Source of the DNA: an uncultured Burkholderiales bacterium
Lineage (GTDB): Bacteria > Pseudomonadota > Gammaproteobacteria > Burkholderiales > Burkholderiaceae_C
Length of the DNA stretch: 38,742 bases
Direction: 5' to 3'
Assembly (NCBI GenBank): GCA_937871935.1
Contig: CALMQI010000196.1
Location: 1 to 38,742, forward strand
Of the stretch, positions 25,218-36,654 are shown one piece after another (position 1 is the first letter of the stretch; each line of letters starts with the position of its first letter). The position numbers and the translations under genes are program-made. The notes under the pieces were generated by a model, which had not been told where the DNA came from, did not search any database, and saw only the letters and a list, made by a program, of their open reading frames with translations.

Positions 25218-26276
25218 ATGCACTTCGCCGCCGCCGCGGTGGCCGCGCTGCCGGCTGCGGCGCGTGCGCGCGTGCTGCGCGTCGCCGGTATTCCAGCCGA
25301 GCTGCTCGACCGCCCTCATGCCCGCGTCACCGCCGAGGCCTTTGCCGCGCTGTGGCGGGCGGTGGCGCGCGAGCGCGACGACGAGTTCTTCGGCCTCGAC
25401 CGCCGGCGCATGAAGTCCGGCACGTTCGGCTTGCTGTGCCGGGCCGCACTGCATGGCGCCGGCCTGGGCCGGGCGCTGCAACGGCTGCTGCGCGGCTTTT
25501 CGCTGGTCTTCGACGACCTGTCGGCCGAGCTGCGCGTCGAGCAGCGCACGGCGGTGGTGGAGATCCACAACCGCATCGAAGGCGCCGCCGAGCGCCGCTT
25601 CGCCGACGAGACGCTGCTGGTGCTGCTGCACGGGACGCTGTGCTGGCTGGCGGGCAAGCGCATCGCCTTGGCCGAGGTGGCGTTCGCCCATGCCGCGCCG
25701 CCCCACGCGGCGGAGTACCGCGTGATGTTCTCGCAGCACCTGCGCTTCGGTGCTCCACGCACCGCGATGCGCTTCGACGCCCGTGTGCTGAGGGCGGCGG
25801 TCGTGCAGACGGAGGCGAGTCTGAAGTCGTTTCTACGTGCGGCGCCGCAGTCGGTGTTCCTCAAGTACAAGGACAGCGGCAGCTGGACGCAGCGCGTACG
25901 CCACCGGCTGCGTTCGGCCCTCGGCCAGCCGACCGCGCCCGCGTTCGCGTCGGTGGCGCGCGAATTCGGTATCGCACCGTCCACGCTGCGCCGCCGTCTC
26001 GAAGCCGAGGGCACCCGCTTCCAGGCGATCAAGGACGAGCTGCGGCGCGACACGGCGATCCATCGTCTGAGCCACGGCAGCGCGAGCGTGACGGCCATCG
26101 CCACCGAGCTGGGTTTTCAGGAGCCGAGCGCATTCCGTCGTGCGTTCAAGAAGTGGACCGGCGTGCAGCCGATGCACTATCGCGCGACGGCGATCGAGCA
26201 GGACAGCGAGCCTAATGCGGGTCAGGCGCGTCCGACGCTCTTGGTGCCGCGCGGGAGCGCGCCGCGCACACAATGA
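25218..26276 (+). CDS. AraC family transcriptional regulator (OruR-like)
   Basis: A roughly 352-residue regulator with an arabinose-binding-like N-terminal domain of the OruR/ArgR type ([20 protein letters not shown]) and a C-terminal double helix-turn-helix ([19 protein letters not shown], then [20 protein letters not shown] and [11 protein letters not shown]). ATG at 25218 is chosen because AAAAGGA lies at 25201-25207; GTG at 25212 or ATG at 25185 would add 2 or 11 residues. The gene is divergent from icmF, which makes it the probable regulator of the icmF-SDR-NTF2 genes in response to an acyl substrate; this is inferred from position. Confidence 0.88.
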   Translation: MHFAAAAVAALPAAARARVLRVAGIPAELLDRPHARVTAEAFAALWRAVARERDDEFFGLDRRRMKSGTFGLLCRAALHGAGLGRALQRLLRGFSLVFDDLSAELRVEQRTAVVEIHNRIEGAAERRFADETLLVLLHGTLCWLAGKRIALAEVAFAHAAPPHAAEYRVMFSQHLRFGAPRTAMRFDARVLRAAVVQTEASLKSFLRAAPQSVFLKYKDSGSWTQRVRHRLRSALGQPTAPAFASVAREFGIAPSTLRRRLEAEGTRFQAIKDELRRDTAIHRLSHGSASVTAIATELGFQEPSAFRRAFKKWTGVQPMHYRATAIEQDSEPNAGQARPTLLVPRGSAPRTQ

Positions 26277-26325
26277 CGGGCCGGCGCCGCCGGCCAGCCC
26301 GAACGCCGCTGCCCAGCGACCCACC

Positions 26326-29901
<3,576 letters not shown>

Positions 29902-29950
29902 GGGCAGGCGGCGGCCGCGGCATCGGCCCGCCAGCTCGGGGTGAACCCTC

Positions 29951-29975
29951 AACCCCCCCGGTCTCCGGGGTGGTT
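29951..29975 (+). terminator. hairpin after hybrid kinase gene
   Basis: CCCCGG-TCT-CCGGGG (29956-29970) extends to AACC/GGTT outside a single mismatch, giving a stem of about 11 bp centred 62 bp downstream of the kinase stop. No T run follows. It is a possible terminator. Confidence 0.4.
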
Positions 29976-30015
29976 CGCCGGTGGCGGATGGTTAGGATCG
30001 TGACGTCCTTCACAA

Positions 30016-30048
30016 ATCGTCCAGCGCGGTATTGCGGGTCTGGACGAT
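30016..30048. promoter_or_regulatory. 9-bp inverted repeat upstream of OmpA-like gene
   Basis: ATCGTCCAG (30016-30024) and CTGGACGAT (30040-30048) are perfectly complementary with a 15-nt spacer, ending 29 bp before the start codon of the OmpA-like gene. It could be an operator or a leader RNA hairpin. No convincing -35/-10 pair is visible. Confidence 0.4.
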
Positions 30049-30077
30049 AGCGGCGAGACAGCCGCGGAGCCAATGTC

Positions 30078-30605
30078 TTGCTGCGATTCCATGCCGATCC
30101 CGTGCCCTGGGCGATGATGCTGATCGTCGCGCTGGTGCTGTCCGCCAGTGCTTCGGGCCTGTCCGATGTGTCGATCCGGATGGCCGAGTCCGATGTCGCT
30201 GCGCCGGCGTTGCCGCCGGCGGCAGGCTGCGAGCGCGGTGCGCGGGAAGCGGCTTGTGCGGGCGCCGACGCCTTGTCCTCACGCGTGTCCTTGCCCGCCG
30301 CGACCTACCAGCTCGGCTCGGCCGAACTGCCCGACAGCCTGATGCGCTCGTTGCGGCCGATCGGCGAGGCGGTGCGCGAGCAGCGTGCGGTGGTGCGCGT
30401 CGAGGTTCACACCGATGCATCGGGCACGCCCGAGGAAAGCCGCGCGCTGTCGCAACGCCGCGCCGATGCCATCCGTGCCTACCTGATCGAGCTGGGCATC
30501 GATCCCTATCGCGTGCAGGCCGTCGGCATGGGCTCGAGTCGGCCGAAACTGCCGCAGGACCCGTTGAACACCGGCAATCGCCGCGTCGACATCGTGCGCT
30601 TGTAG
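30078..30605 (+). CDS. OmpA-family peptidoglycan-associated protein
   Basis: A 175-residue protein with an N-terminal hydrophobic signal or anchor (MMLIVALVLSASASG) and a C-terminal OmpA-like domain. The peptidoglycan-binding residues are visible in HTDASGTPEESRALSQRRAD (the Asp) and in NTGNRRVDIVRL (the Arg). A TTG at 30078 is chosen because GGAG at 30066-30069 is well placed; ATG at 30114 is an alternative that would still keep the hydrophobic segment. It probably tethers the envelope to the cell wall. It lies between the hybrid kinase and greB on the same strand, 32 bp before greB. Confidence 0.82.
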   Translation: MLRFHADPVPWAMMLIVALVLSASASGLSDVSIRMAESDVAAPALPPAAGCERGAREAACAGADALSSRVSLPAATYQLGSAELPDSLMRSLRPIGEAVREQRAVVRVEVHTDASGTPEESRALSQRRADAIRAYLIELGIDPYRVQAVGMGSSRPKLPQDPLNTGNRRVDIVRL

Positions 30606-30637
30606 CGGTTGCGATCGCGCCGCTAACATGGCGCGGC

Positions 30638-31201
30638 ATGAGCAAAGCGTTCACTCGCGAGACCGACAACGAGGACGACGAGGACGGCGCCCCGTCGGTG
30701 CCCTCGTTGCCCGCCGGCACGCGCAACTACATCACGCCGCAGGGCTACCAGCGCCTGCGTGCCGAGTTGATGCAGCTGATCGACCAGGAGCGGCCGAAGG
30801 TGGTGGACGTGGTGTCATGGGCGGCGTCCAATGGCGACCGTTCGGAGAACGGCGACTACATCTATGGCAAGAGGCGGCTGCGCGAAATCGACCGGCGCAT
30901 CCGCTTCCTCACGCAGCGGCTCGAGTTGGCCGAAGTGGCCGACCCGTCGCTGCATCACGGGCACGACCAGATCTTCTTCGGCGCGACGGTGACCTATGCC
31001 AATGCACGCGGCGAAGAGCGCACCATCACCATCAAGGGCATCGACGAGTCCGACAGCCTGGCCGGCGAGGTGAGCTGGATCGCGCCGATCGCCCGCGCGC
31101 TGCTGAAGGCGCGTGCCGGCGACGAGGTCAAGCTCGCCACGCCCGCCGGTACCGAGACGATAGAAGTGCTGCAGGTCAGCTACCCAGCACCGCCGCGGTA
31201 G
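30638..31201 (+). CDS. greB: transcription elongation factor GreB
   Basis: A 187-residue Gre factor that stimulates transcript cleavage by backtracked RNA polymerase. The N-terminal coiled-coil domain carries the basic and acidic tip (SNGDRSENGDYIYGKRRLREID) and the C-terminal FKBP-like domain includes the GATVTYANARGEERT and SPIAxALL-type segment (WIAPIARALLKARAGDEV). An N-terminal acidic extension of about 25 residues precedes the fold. It is convergent with spoT across a 134-bp gap that contains a long hairpin. Confidence 0.93.
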   Translation: MSKAFTRETDNEDDEDGAPSVPSLPAGTRNYITPQGYQRLRAELMQLIDQERPKVVDVVSWAASNGDRSENGDYIYGKRRLREIDRRIRFLTQRLELAEVADPSLHHGHDQIFFGATVTYANARGEERTITIKGIDESDSLAGEVSWIAPIARALLKARAGDEVKLATPAGTETIEVLQVSYPAPPR

Positions 31202-31236
31202 TCACTGCGCCAACTGCGCTCCACAGCGCCCAAGTG

Positions 31237-31271
31237 ACACCGCGGATCCGGCTCTGCCGGTCCGCTGGTGT
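31237..31271. terminator. bidirectional hairpin between greB and spoT
   Basis: ACACC-GCGGA-t-CCGG, loop CTCTG, CCGG-TCCGC-t-GGTGT gives a 14-bp stem with two single-base bulges between the convergent greB and spoT genes. It is probably a shared terminator-like structure, although neither side has a T run. Confidence 0.55.
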
Positions 31272-31272
31272 G

Positions 31273-31338
31273 GCCCCCTTGAGGGGGAGGCGGCCGCCAG
31301 GTCGCTTGCGGGGGTGGTTCACATCCAGGGGTGGTTCA
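31273..31338. repeat. dispersed GC-rich intergenic repeat with direct repeats
   Basis: CCCCCTTGAGGGGG (a short hairpin, 31275-31288) is followed by GGCGGCCGCC and then by two copies of GGGGTGGTTCA (31311-31321 and 31328-31338). The style matches repeats common between genes in Burkholderiales. The second direct repeat contains the spoT stop codon (31336-31338). Confidence 0.5.
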
Positions 31339-33612
31339 AGGCTTCACGCGCCAGACCCGCAACACCGGCGGACAGCGGCGGATCGTGCGCAACGCGTCGG
31401 CCAGGTGCTGGCGATCACGCACGGTGACCAGCAGCCGCAGCTCGGTGGTCTCGGCTGCGCGGTCTTCGCCCATGTCGATGTGCGTGATGTCGGCCTGCGC
31501 CGCACTCACCGCGCTGGCTACCTGCGCCAGCACGCCCTTGCCGTTGCCCACCAGCACCGTGATCGCGGTCTCGAAGGCGCGGGTCGGCTCGTCGGCCCAT
31601 TCCACCGGCATCCAGCGTTCGGGGTCGCGCTCGGCCAGGCGGCGGCCGAAGTGGCACTCGGCGGTATGCACCATCAGCCCTTCGCCGCGACCGAGGTAGC
31701 CGACGATGTCGTCGCCTGGGATCGGCCGACAGCAGGTGGCGAGCTGGACCGATGCACCCTCGCCGCCGTCGACCACCACCAGGCCTTGGGCCGGCACCGC
31801 GTCGTCGTTGCTGTAGCGACCGAGCGTGAGCGTCACCGCGTCCGGCCGCGTGCCGCGTTCGGCCATCAGCTGTGCCAGGCGCTTGGCGACGATGATGGCG
31901 ATCTTGCGGCCGATCGCGATGTCGGTCATCAACTCGCCGCGCGTGCGGTTGCCGCTCCAGCGGATCAGCTGCTGCCACAGCGCGTTGGCGGCGCTGTCCA
32001 GCGCGTCGGCGGATGGCATGGACAGCCCTTCGGCGCGCATGGCCTGTGCGAGCAACTTCTCGCCGAGAGCGCGCGATTCCTCGAGCTCCATCGTCTTCAG
32101 GTAGTGGCGGATCTTCGAGCGCGCGCGCCCGGTACGCACGAAGTTCAGCCAGCCCGGGTTGGGGCGCGCACCGGGCGCAGTGACGATCTCCACGACGTCG
32201 CCGCTGCGCAGCTCCGTGCGCAGCGCCACCGGCTCGTTGTTGACGCGCGCCGCCACGCAATGGTCGCCGACATCGGAGTGGATCGCGTAGGCAAAATCCA
32301 CCGGCGTCGCGCCGCGCGGCAGCGACAGGATCTTGCTCATCGGCGTGAACACGTACACCGCATCGGGCACGAGATCGATCTTCACGTGCTCGAGGAATTC
32401 CGCCGCATCGCGCGTCTCGTCCTGGATGTCGAGAAGCGACTGCAGCCACATCGAGCCCAGGCGCTGGGCCTCGTCGGCGTCCTTGTCCTTGTTCTTGTAC
32501 AGCCAGTGAGCGGCAATGCCCGATTCGGCCACCGCATGCATCGGGCCTGTGCGGATCTGGAACTCCACCGCGGTACCGAGCGGGCTCACCAGCGTGGTGT
32601 GCAGCGACTGATAGCCGTTGAGCTTGGGAATCGCGATGTAGTCCTTGAAGCGGCCGGGCACCGGCTTGTACAGCTGGTGCAGGATGCCGAGCGCGAGGTA
32701 ACACTCGTTGAGCGTGCCGACGACGATGCGAAAGCCGAAGATGTCGCTCACCTGCGCGAAGCTGGTGTGCTTCTGGCGCATCTTGCGGTAGATCGAGTAG
32801 ACGGTCTTCTCGCGGCCGCTGACCTGCACCTTGATCTTGGCGTTGGCGAAGGCCTGCAGAACCTCTTTCTGAACGCGATCGACGATGTCCCGGCGGTGCC
32901 CTCGCGCCTTCAGGAGCGCCTTGGTGAGCGCCGAGTGCCGCCACGGGTACAGGCACTCGAAAGACAATTCCTGCAGCTCGCGAAAGGTCTGGTTCAGGCC
33001 CAGTCGATGCGCGATCGGCGCGTAGATCTCGAGCGTCTCGCGCGCGATGCGCAGTCGCCGGTCCGGTGCGATGGCCTGCACGGTGCGCATGTTGTGCAGC
33101 CGGTCGGCGAGCTTGACGAGGATGACGCGCACGTCGCGCGCCATCGCCAGCAGCATCTTGCGGAATGACTCGGCCTGGCCTTCCTCACGGGTCGAGAACT
33201 GCAGCTTGTCGAGCTTGGTCAGGCCATCCACCAGGTCGGCCGTCGGCGCACCGAAGCGCTCGATCAGCTCGGTCTTGGTGATGCCGCAGTCTTCCATCGC
33301 GTCGTGCATCAGCGCGGCCATCACCGCTTGTGCGTCGAGCCGCCAGTCGGCCACCAGCCCGGCGACCGCGATCGGATGCGTGATGTAGGGCTCGCCGCTG
33401 GCGCGGAACTGGCCGAGATGCGCCTCGTCGGCGAATTTGTACGCCTCGCGGATCAGTTTCAGCTCGGGCTTGCCCAGGTAGGCCAGCTTGTCAGCGAGCG
33501 CCGCGAACGACGCCGCCTGGGGTTTGGGCGCGGGCGGCGCGCCGCTGGTCGCACGCTGCAGACCCTGCAGCGCGGATGGCAGCAATTCGGCCGCGAACGA
33601 ACGGATGCCCAT
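31336..33612 (-). CDS. spoT: bifunctional (p)ppGpp synthetase/hydrolase
   Basis: A 758-residue RSH protein. The HD hydrolase domain is intact (ITHP at 77-80, H103/D104 and E107/D108 in LMHDAMEDCG). The synthetase domain follows, with GREKTVYSIYRKM, DIFGFRIVV and RFKDYIAIPKLNGYQSLHT; the RFKD form is typical of bifunctional enzymes. Then come TGS (YVFTPMSKILSLPRGATPVDF), a zinc-finger-like region with a Cys pair (VQLATCCRPIPGDDIVG) and a C-terminal ACT domain. The start at 33612 (MGIRSFAAELL) matches the fold; an extension to 33699 would run through the rpoZ terminator. It is the last gene of yicC-gmk-rpoZ-spoT and lies beyond a strong terminator, so it may have its own promoter. Confidence 0.95.
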   Translation of the reverse strand: MGIRSFAAELLPSALQGLQRATSGAPPAPKPQAASFAALADKLAYLGKPELKLIREAYKFADEAHLGQFRASGEPYITHPIAVAGLVADWRLDAQAVMAALMHDAMEDCGITKTELIERFGAPTADLVDGLTKLDKLQFSTREEGQAESFRKMLLAMARDVRVILVKLADRLHNMRTVQAIAPDRRLRIARETLEIYAPIAHRLGLNQTFRELQELSFECLYPWRHSALTKALLKARGHRRDIVDRVQKEVLQAFANAKIKVQVSGREKTVYSIYRKMRQKHTSFAQVSDIFGFRIVVGTLNECYLALGILHQLYKPVPGRFKDYIAIPKLNGYQSLHTTLVSPLGTAVEFQIRTGPMHAVAESGIAAHWLYKNKDKDADEAQRLGSMWLQSLLDIQDETRDAAEFLEHVKIDLVPDAVYVFTPMSKILSLPRGATPVDFAYAIHSDVGDHCVAARVNNEPVALRTELRSGDVVEIVTAPGARPNPGWLNFVRTGRARSKIRHYLKTMELEESRALGEKLLAQAMRAEGLSMPSADALDSAANALWQQLIRWSGNRTRGELMTDIAIGRKIAIIVAKRLAQLMAERGTRPDAVTLTLGRYSNDDAVPAQGLVVVDGGEGASVQLATCCRPIPGDDIVGYLGRGEGLMVHTAECHFGRRLAERDPERWMPVEWADEPTRAFETAITVLVGNGKGVLAQVASAVSAAQADITHIDMGEDRAAETTELRLLVTVRDRQHLADALRTIRRCPPVLRVWRVKP

Positions 33613-33697
33613 GGGCCCACTGTAACGGATCGGCCGTTCGAGGACCGGTTCATCGCGCATGCCCATCGCCGGCGTTGGAGCCAGCGCGCCGGGCAGC

Positions 33698-33722
33698 AAA
33701 AAGGGCGCCTCGAGGCGCCCTT
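33698..33722 (-). terminator. rho-independent terminator after rpoZ
   Basis: On the minus strand AAGGGCGCC-TCGA-GGCGCCCTT forms a perfect 9-bp stem (33701-33722) followed by a T run (33702-33698). It starts 22 bp after the rpoZ stop. This is the clearest terminator in the window and separates rpoZ from spoT. Confidence 0.9.
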
Positions 33723-33744
33723 GCGGAAAGGAGAGTGCGCAGCC

Positions 33745-33951
33745 CTAAGCGGTCGGCACCCGGCGCAGCATCTCGATGCCCACCTCACCGGCGGCGATCT
33801 CGCGCAGCGCCGTGACTCCGGGCTTGTTCTTGCTGTCGATCTTGGCGGCGTGGCCCTGGCTGAGCATGCGCGCCCGATAAGTGGCAGCCAGCACGAGCTG
33901 GAAGCGGTTCGGGATCCTTTTCAGGCAGTCTTCGACGGTGATGCGAGCCAT
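33745..33951 (-). CDS. rpoZ: RNA polymerase omega subunit
   Basis: A 68-residue omega subunit with the family opening [20 protein letters not shown], followed by [12 protein letters not shown] and [11 protein letters not shown]. It helps assemble RNA polymerase and forms part of a ppGpp-binding site, which fits its position next to spoT. It starts 15 bp after the gmk stop. A strong terminator follows. Confidence 0.95.
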   Translation of the reverse strand: MARITVEDCLKRIPNRFQLVLAATYRARMLSQGHAAKIDSKNKPGVTALREIAAGEVGIEMLRRVPTA

Positions 33952-33966
33952 GTCGGGGGAAACCTT

Positions 33967-34620
33967 TCAAAGCAGATCGAGGGCCTTGAACACCTGGGAT
34001 TTGCTTCGCCGTTGGGCGGCGAACTTCAGGCGCTGGGAATGCACGACCGTCTTCAGGTCGAACAAAGCCGTCTCGAACAGGGCATTGATTATCACATAGT
34101 CGAAGTCGCGGGCCCGGGAGACTTCGATGCGGGCGTTGGCCATGCGCTGCTCGATCACCTGCGGCGCGTCTTCGCCCCGGCGCAGCAGCCGTTGCCGCAG
34201 CTCGTCCCAGCTCGGCGGCAGGATGAAGATCAGCACGGCGTGCGGGAAAAGTCCCTTGATCTGCAGCGCGCCCTGCCAATCGATCTCGAGCACCATGTCG
34301 TCGCCGGCCATCAGTCGTGCCTCGATCGCGGTGCGTGAGGTGCCGTACAGGTGGCCGTGCACCTCGGCCCACTCGAAGAACTCGCCGCGCTCGATCTTGC
34401 CGCGGAAGGTGGCGTCATCGACGAACCAGTACTCGCGTCCGTCCTGCTCCTGCCCGCGCGGCGCGCGCGTGGTGTGCGACACCGACACGGTGAGGTGGGA
34501 GTCGAGTTCGAGCAGCGCGTTGACCAGGCTCGACTTGCCGGCGCCACTGGGCGCCGCAACGACGAACAGATTGCCCGGCGTCTCGATCGGGGCCGGCGGG
34601 ACAGCTGGTGTCGTGCTCAT
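33967..34620 (-). CDS. gmk: guanylate kinase
   Basis: A 217-residue guanylate kinase that phosphorylates GMP to GDP. The P-loop [11 protein letters not shown] is at residues 21-31, and the GMP-binding segment [20 protein letters not shown] follows. The ATG at 34620 overlaps the TGA of yicC (ATGA), so the two are translationally coupled. An N-terminal extension of about 15 residues precedes the core. The operon order yicC-gmk-rpoZ-spoT is conserved in betaproteobacteria. Confidence 0.95.
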   Translation of the reverse strand: MSTTPAVPPAPIETPGNLFVVAAPSGAGKSSLVNALLELDSHLTVSVSHTTRAPRGQEQDGREYWFVDDATFRGKIERGEFFEWAEVHGHLYGTSRTAIEARLMAGDDMVLEIDWQGALQIKGLFPHAVLIFILPPSWDELRQRLLRRGEDAPQVIEQRMANARIEVSRARDFDYVIINALFETALFDLKTVVHSQRLKFAAQRRSKSQVFKALDLL

Positions 34621-35525
34621 TCGAGGTTCTGCACCTGTTCGCGCATCTGCTCGATCAGCACCTTCATGTCGACGGCGATGGTCGACAAATCGAGCGCCGC
34701 CGACTTCGAGCCCAGGGTGTTGGCTTCACGATGCAACTCCTGAATCAGGAAGTCGAGCCGTTTGCCGACTTCGCCGCCGCCGCTCAGCAGCCGTTCGATC
34801 TCGTCCAGATGCGCTGCAAGGCGCGTCAACTCCTCGGCCACGTCGATGCGTAGCGCATAGGCGGCGGCCTCGTTCAGCGCGCGTTCGTGCTGCGACTCGA
34901 TGCCGCTGGCCTGTGCGCCTACGGCGGCCAGCGCCTCATTCCACCGTTCGAGAAAGCGTTGCTGCTGACGTTGCACCAGCGCGGGCAACATCGGCGCTGC
35001 CTGCAGCGCCAGGCGGCGCAACTCGGCAACACGCTCGACCAGCGTCTGCGCGAGGCGCGCTCCTTCGCGTGCGCGTGCCTCGCGCAACTCCCCGACGCAC
35101 TGCCTGGCCGCGGCAAGCGCCGGTACGTCGAGCTTGTCGGCCGTGCCGCCCTGGCGGCTCCAGTGCAGCACTTCGTTGACGCTCAGCGCGCGTGCGCCCG
35201 GCAACCAGCCGAGGATGGTGGATTCCACGCGCGTCAGCCGGTTGAGTTGTTCGGGCGTCGGCAGCAGCAATGCGCCGTCAGCCTCGCGCGACGTCGCGAC
35301 GCGCAGTTCGACCTTGCCGCGCTTCACGGCCGCCGACACCATCTCGCGCAGCGCCGGCTCGAGCGCGCGCATCTCGTCGGGCAGACGCAAGGCGAGATCG
35401 AGGAAACGCCCATTGACCGAGCGCATCTCGACCGTGACCGATGCCCGTGATGCAGTGGAATCTTCAACACCCGCAGCGGCGGCCGCGGTGGCGCTTGCGA
35501 AACCGGTCATGCTGTAAACTGACAT
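34617..35525 (-). CDS. yicC: YicC family endoribonuclease
   Basis: A 302-residue protein of the YicC family, which has been linked to RNA degradation. The family start SVYSMTGFA is present, as are [16 protein letters not shown] and the C-terminal region [20 protein letters not shown] and [22 protein letters not shown] end. ATG at 35525 is chosen; ATG at 35510 is closer to the core. Only 28 bp separates this start from that of the divergent Ser/Thr kinase gene, so the promoters must overlap one another or the coding sequences. Confidence 0.92.
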   Translation of the reverse strand: MSVYSMTGFASATAAAAAGVEDSTASRASVTVEMRSVNGRFLDLALRLPDEMRALEPALREMVSAAVKRGKVELRVATSREADGALLLPTPEQLNRLTRVESTILGWLPGARALSVNEVLHWSRQGGTADKLDVPALAAARQCVGELREARAREGARLAQTLVERVAELRRLALQAAPMLPALVQRQQQRFLERWNEALAAVGAQASGIESQHERALNEAAAYALRIDVAEELTRLAAHLDEIERLLSGGGEVGKRLDFLIQELHREANTLGSKSAALDLSTIAVDMKVLIEQMREQVQNLE

Positions 35526-35553
35526 CGCCCTATTCGCGCCGCAAAATTCGATT

Positions 35554-36522
35554 ATGTCAAAGCCAAAACCAGCCCCGTTGCCAGCTGGCACCGTGGTCGG
35601 TGGCTATCAGGTCGTCAAGAAGCTGGCGGCCGGCGGTTTCGGTGTCGTCTACCTCGCCGAAGACGATCAGCGCCATCTCGTCGCCCTCAAGGAATACCTG
35701 CCCGCCTCGTTGGCCGAGCGCTCGCCCGGTGAGTTGACGCCGCGCGTCAAGCCCGAGAAGCAGCCGCTGTACCGGTTGGGCCTGAAGAGTTTCTTCGAAG
35801 AAGGCCGCTCGCTCGCGCAGATCAGCCATCCGAGCGTGGTCTCGGTGCTGAACTTCTTCCGCGAGAACGAAACCGTCTACATGGTGATGAACTACCTGCA
35901 GGGCGACACGCTGCAGGACTTCATCGTCACCGCGCGCGACCTCAAGCGCGACAAGGTGTTCCGCGAGTCCACCATCCGCAGCCTGTTCGACGAGATCCTG
36001 CGCGGCTTGCGCATCGTGCACCAGCACAAGATGCTGCATCTGGACATCAAGCCGGCCAACATCTTCATCACGAACGACAACAAGGCCGTGCTGCTCGACT
36101 TCGGCGCCGCCCGCGAAGTGCTGAGCAAGGAAGGCAACTTCATCCGGCCGATGTACACGCCCGGGTTCGCCGCGCCGGAGATGTACCGCCGCGACGGCAC
36201 GCTGGGCCCGTGGACCGACATCTACGCGATCGGCGCCTGCATCTACGCCTGCATGCAGGGTTATCCGCCCAACGACGCGCCGCAGCGGCTCGACAAGGAC
36301 CGCCTCGCGCTGAGCCTCTCGCGGCTGCGCAACGTGTACTCCGACAATCTGATCGAAGTGACCGAATGGTGCATGTCGCTCGATCCGCTGTCGCGGCCGC
36401 AGAGCGTGTTCGCGTTGCAGAAGGAACTGGCCCGCGAAACCGAGCGCCGCTATACGAAGCTGAGCTTCGGCGAGCGCCTGAAGCTGCAGCTCGAAAACCT
36501 CAAAACCGGCGCGAAACCTTGA
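35554..36522 (+). CDS. eukaryotic-type Ser/Thr protein kinase
   Basis: A 322-residue soluble Hanks-type kinase. The Gly loop AAGGFGVVYLAEDD precedes the ATP-binding Lys K46 (VALKEY). The catalytic loop HLDIKPANIF has H162, D164, K166 and N169, the DFG motif LLDFGAAREV has D182, and the APE motif is in FAAPEMY. All key residues are present. There is no membrane or PASTA domain. The start has no recognisable ribosome site. It is followed after 132 bp by a PP2C phosphatase, its likely antagonist. Target proteins are unknown. Confidence 0.93.
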   Translation: MSKPKPAPLPAGTVVGGYQVVKKLAAGGFGVVYLAEDDQRHLVALKEYLPASLAERSPGELTPRVKPEKQPLYRLGLKSFFEEGRSLAQISHPSVVSVLNFFRENETVYMVMNYLQGDTLQDFIVTARDLKRDKVFRESTIRSLFDEILRGLRIVHQHKMLHLDIKPANIFITNDNKAVLLDFGAAREVLSKEGNFIRPMYTPGFAAPEMYRRDGTLGPWTDIYAIGACIYACMQGYPPNDAPQRLDKDRLALSLSRLRNVYSDNLIEVTEWCMSLDPLSRPQSVFALQKELARETERRYTKLSFGERLKLQLENLKTGAKP

Positions 36523-36539
36523 GCTCCCACGTCGCTTCG

Positions 36540-36632
36540 CTCCTGCCCCATGGCCCCGTCAGGGGCCGCTGCGCGACCCGTGGGGCGCCGGCCGCCTTGG
36601 GAGCGGCCCGGCGCTCGGCCGGTTCCCGCTAA
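36540..36632. repeat. dispersed GC-rich intergenic repeat
   Basis: GGCCCC-GTCA-GGGGCC (36552-36567) is a perfect hairpin. It is followed by a GC-rich palindromic stretch with GGGAGCGGCC and GGCCGGTTCCC arms. It separates the kinase and phosphatase genes and resembles, in style, the repeat at 31273-31338. Confidence 0.45.
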
Positions 36633-36654
36633 CAACCTCGGACCATCACAGCGC

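Noticed and set aside
21719..26215. A + strand open frame of about 1500 codons opposite icmF and running into araC
   Set aside because: It is antisense to a well-recognised IcmF protein and overlaps the AraC gene out of frame; such long antisense frames are expected at this GC content. No domain is recognisable.
36550..36654. N-terminal extension of the PP2C protein
   Set aside because: It is translated intergenic repeat, Pro/Arg/Ala-rich, and the conserved PP2C domain starts directly at 36655.
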